Assembly (NCBI GenBank): GCA_910573755.1 | Contig: CAJTBO010000014.1 | Location: forward strand, 38,501 to 102,500 | Reading direction: 5' to 3' | DNA from: Lachnospiraceae bacterium | GTDB taxonomy: Bacteria; Bacillota; Clostridia; Lachnospirales; Lachnospiraceae | DNA length: 64,000 bases | Shown: piece after piece, positions 62,730 to 64,000 of the stretch | Layout of the letters: every line of letters begins with the position of its first letter | Numbering within the stretch: position 1 is the first letter of the stretch | Program-made: the position numbers and the translations under genes | Notes under the pieces: generated by a model | Told to the model about the DNA's origin: nothing | The model's database searches: none | The model's input: only the letters and a program-made list of their open reading frames with translations

Positions 62730-64000
62730 TTTGATCCCCGTTTCCGCTAAAGTTCATAAAGGAAAAAATAAAATGACACAGCTTTGTATTTTTCTGGCGG
62801 TGCTTCTTGTGACAGGTATTTTCAGCATGGCGGATATGGAGATACGAAGCCAGAAGATCAGGGCCGTGTCCGAATATGGAAACTGGCATATCAGCCTGAG
62901 AAATCTCACGGAGGAAGAGGCCGGCCTGATCGCGCTGAGGCCGGATGTGGAAGTTTCCTCCTGGTATAATTCCCTGAACTACCGGCTGGGAGAAGACTAT
63001 GTCATAAGCGGGCAAAAGGTATGCGTCTGCGGTATGGAAGAAGTGCTTTTGAAAGAAATTATGGCAAAAGATCTGACGGAGGGTGCGTTCCCGAAAGAAG
63101 AAGGAGAGGCGCTGGTTCTGGAGAATGCCAGAGATTCCCTGGGAATAAAGATCGGGGATACCGTGACGATGACAGTGCCGTCCGGCGGGGAGAGAGAGTA
63201 CAGGATAACAGGTTTTGCGGAATCGGAAGCGCTGGTATCCAAAATGGATGCAGTGGTACTGTGTCTGCCGGTAGAATATTTTAAAGAATTGTACAGGCAG
63301 GAAAAACAGGATGGACTGACGGATGCCGATATGGTCTATTATGTCCGGTTTAAAAAGGGAGTTAATCTCAGAAAAGCGATAGAAGACGTGAAAACACAGT
63401 ATCAGATGGCAGAGGAAGAGGTAGGGGAAAATACCATGCTGCTGGGTGTTTCCGGCGCCAGTCTGGAGACTGAGATGACGGCGATCTACGGGGCGGCTGT
63501 GGTGCTGTTTTTGCTGGTGCTTTTAGCGGGAACCCTGATGATCGCAAGCAGCATGAACAGTAATATTGCGCAGAGAACGGCATTTTTCGGAATGCTGCAT
63601 TGTATCGGAGCGGATAAAAGGCAGACGATGCGTTTTGTGCGGATGGAGGCGCTTTACTGGTGCAGACTGGCAATTCCGGCGGGGGTATCGGCGGGGGTGG
63701 CTATGACGTGGCTTGCCTGTGCGCTTCTTCGGGCTCTGAGCGAAGAGTATTTTGCCCAAATGCCGGTTTGGGGAGTCAGCGTAGGAGCGATAGGAATGGG
63801 GATTTTAACGGGAATCCTGACGGTCGTTATCGCGGCGCGCTCCCCGGCAAAGAAAGCGGCGAAGGTGTCACCGCTCACCGCGGTATCGGGAAATGTCTGG
63901 AATAAACAGCCTGTTAAAAAGGCTGCCGGTATTGGATGGATGAAAATAGAGACTGTTCTGGGCATCCATCATGCAAAACAGAACAGAAGGAACTTTTTGC
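62713..64000 (+). CDS. ABC transporter permease, FtsX/MacB type (partial, runs off right edge)
   Basis: At least 429 residues from MKSYLSLIPVSAKVHKGKNK are visible. There is one membrane helix, an extracytoplasmic MacB-like domain (about 45-250), then the FtsX core helices (IYGAAVVLFLLVLLAGTLMI, with GMLHCIGADKRQTMRFVRME). Its 3' end is beyond the window, after KTETVLGIHHAKQNRR-like text. It forms the exporter with the preceding ATPase, probably for peptide or lipid substrates. Confidence 0.92.
   Translation, partial: MKSYLSLIPVSAKVHKGKNKMTQLCIFLAVLLVTGIFSMADMEIRSQKIRAVSEYGNWHISLRNLTEEEAGLIALRPDVEVSSWYNSLNYRLGEDYVISGQKVCVCGMEEVLLKEIMAKDLTEGAFPKEEGEALVLENARDSLGIKIGDTVTMTVPSGGEREYRITGFAESEALVSKMDAVVLCLPVEYFKELYRQEKQDGLTDADMVYYVRFKKGVNLRKAIEDVKTQYQMAEEEVGENTMLLGVSGASLETEMTAIYGAAVVLFLLVLLAGTLMIASSMNSNIAQRTAFFGMLHCIGADKRQTMRFVRMEALYWCRLAIPAGVSAGVAMTWLACALLRALSEEYFAQMPVWGVSVGAIGMGILTGILTVVIAARSPAKKAAKVSPLTAVSGNVWNKQPVKKAAGIGWMKIETVLGIHHAKQNRRNFL

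Overview
The window is from a low-to-mid-GC anaerobic Firmicute, most likely a Lachnospiraceae-type Clostridium. Evidence for this is the complete F-type ATP synthase operon led by atpZ/atpI, the short-gap Clostridia-style operons, strong AGGAGG ribosome sites, a large-type SRP RNA, and several protein families I associate with Lachnospiraceae (DUF6020, DUF5711, DUF402). The species cannot be fixed from the sequence alone.

Positions 1 to about 32,800 are one composite mobile region, built like nested dolls. The outer layer is an integrative conjugative element (ICE) with a VirD4 coupling protein, PcfB, a Maff2-like small membrane protein, a DUF6017 replication-type protein and a large serine recombinase. 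Its right end cuts an alpha-L-rhamnosidase-like gene, whose 3' part remains at 32,800-33,339. At least four later insertions broke ICE genes. (1) Element A (1 to about 3,350, running off the left edge) truncates maff2. It carries a sigma/HTH/winged-helix trio and a BlaI-BlaR1 pair. (2) A group II intron (4,740-7,248), whose reverse transcriptase is frameshifted, splits virD4. (3) Element B (7,847-18,511), a 10.7 kb mobilizable element, splits virD4 again. It carries relaxase, MobC, replication proteins, TnpW, a serine recombinase, and radical-SAM, flavin-reductase and HxlR cargo. (4) Element D (21,300-31,507), 10.2 kb, splits the ICE's own serine recombinase. It carries its own recombinase, TnpV, an AAA ATPase, an XRE regulator and a defence-like operon: MmeI-type restriction-modification, DUF5677 and a TIR-like protein. 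Removing B and the intron rejoins virD4 as an exact 603-codon reading frame. Removing D rejoins the recombinase in frame.

Positions 32,800 to 64,000 are chromosomal core. In order they hold the rhamnosidase remnant, SRP RNA, a DUF6020 membrane protein, a GT2-GtrA glycosyltransferase, tadA, a DUF402 protein, and the ATP synthase operon atpZ-I-B-E-F-H-A-G-D-C, whose c subunit has a Na+-type ligand pattern. Then come a large secreted or anchored protein, a chromosomal BlaI-BlaR1 pair, a DUF362 protein, a fragment of an AAA-ATPase-like gene, tRNA-Ser(CGA), pfkA, dnaX-ybaB-recR, galM, a DUF5711-CvpA pair, and a response regulator-histidine kinase-ABC transporter module that runs off the right edge.

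The most notable observations are the hyperparasitic layering, in which satellites integrate in frame-critical ICE genes; the three-gene defence cassette in element D; and a covarying stem-loop signature shared by the mob region of B and, in two inverted copies, by relaxase-less D. That signature suggests D may be mobilized in trans.
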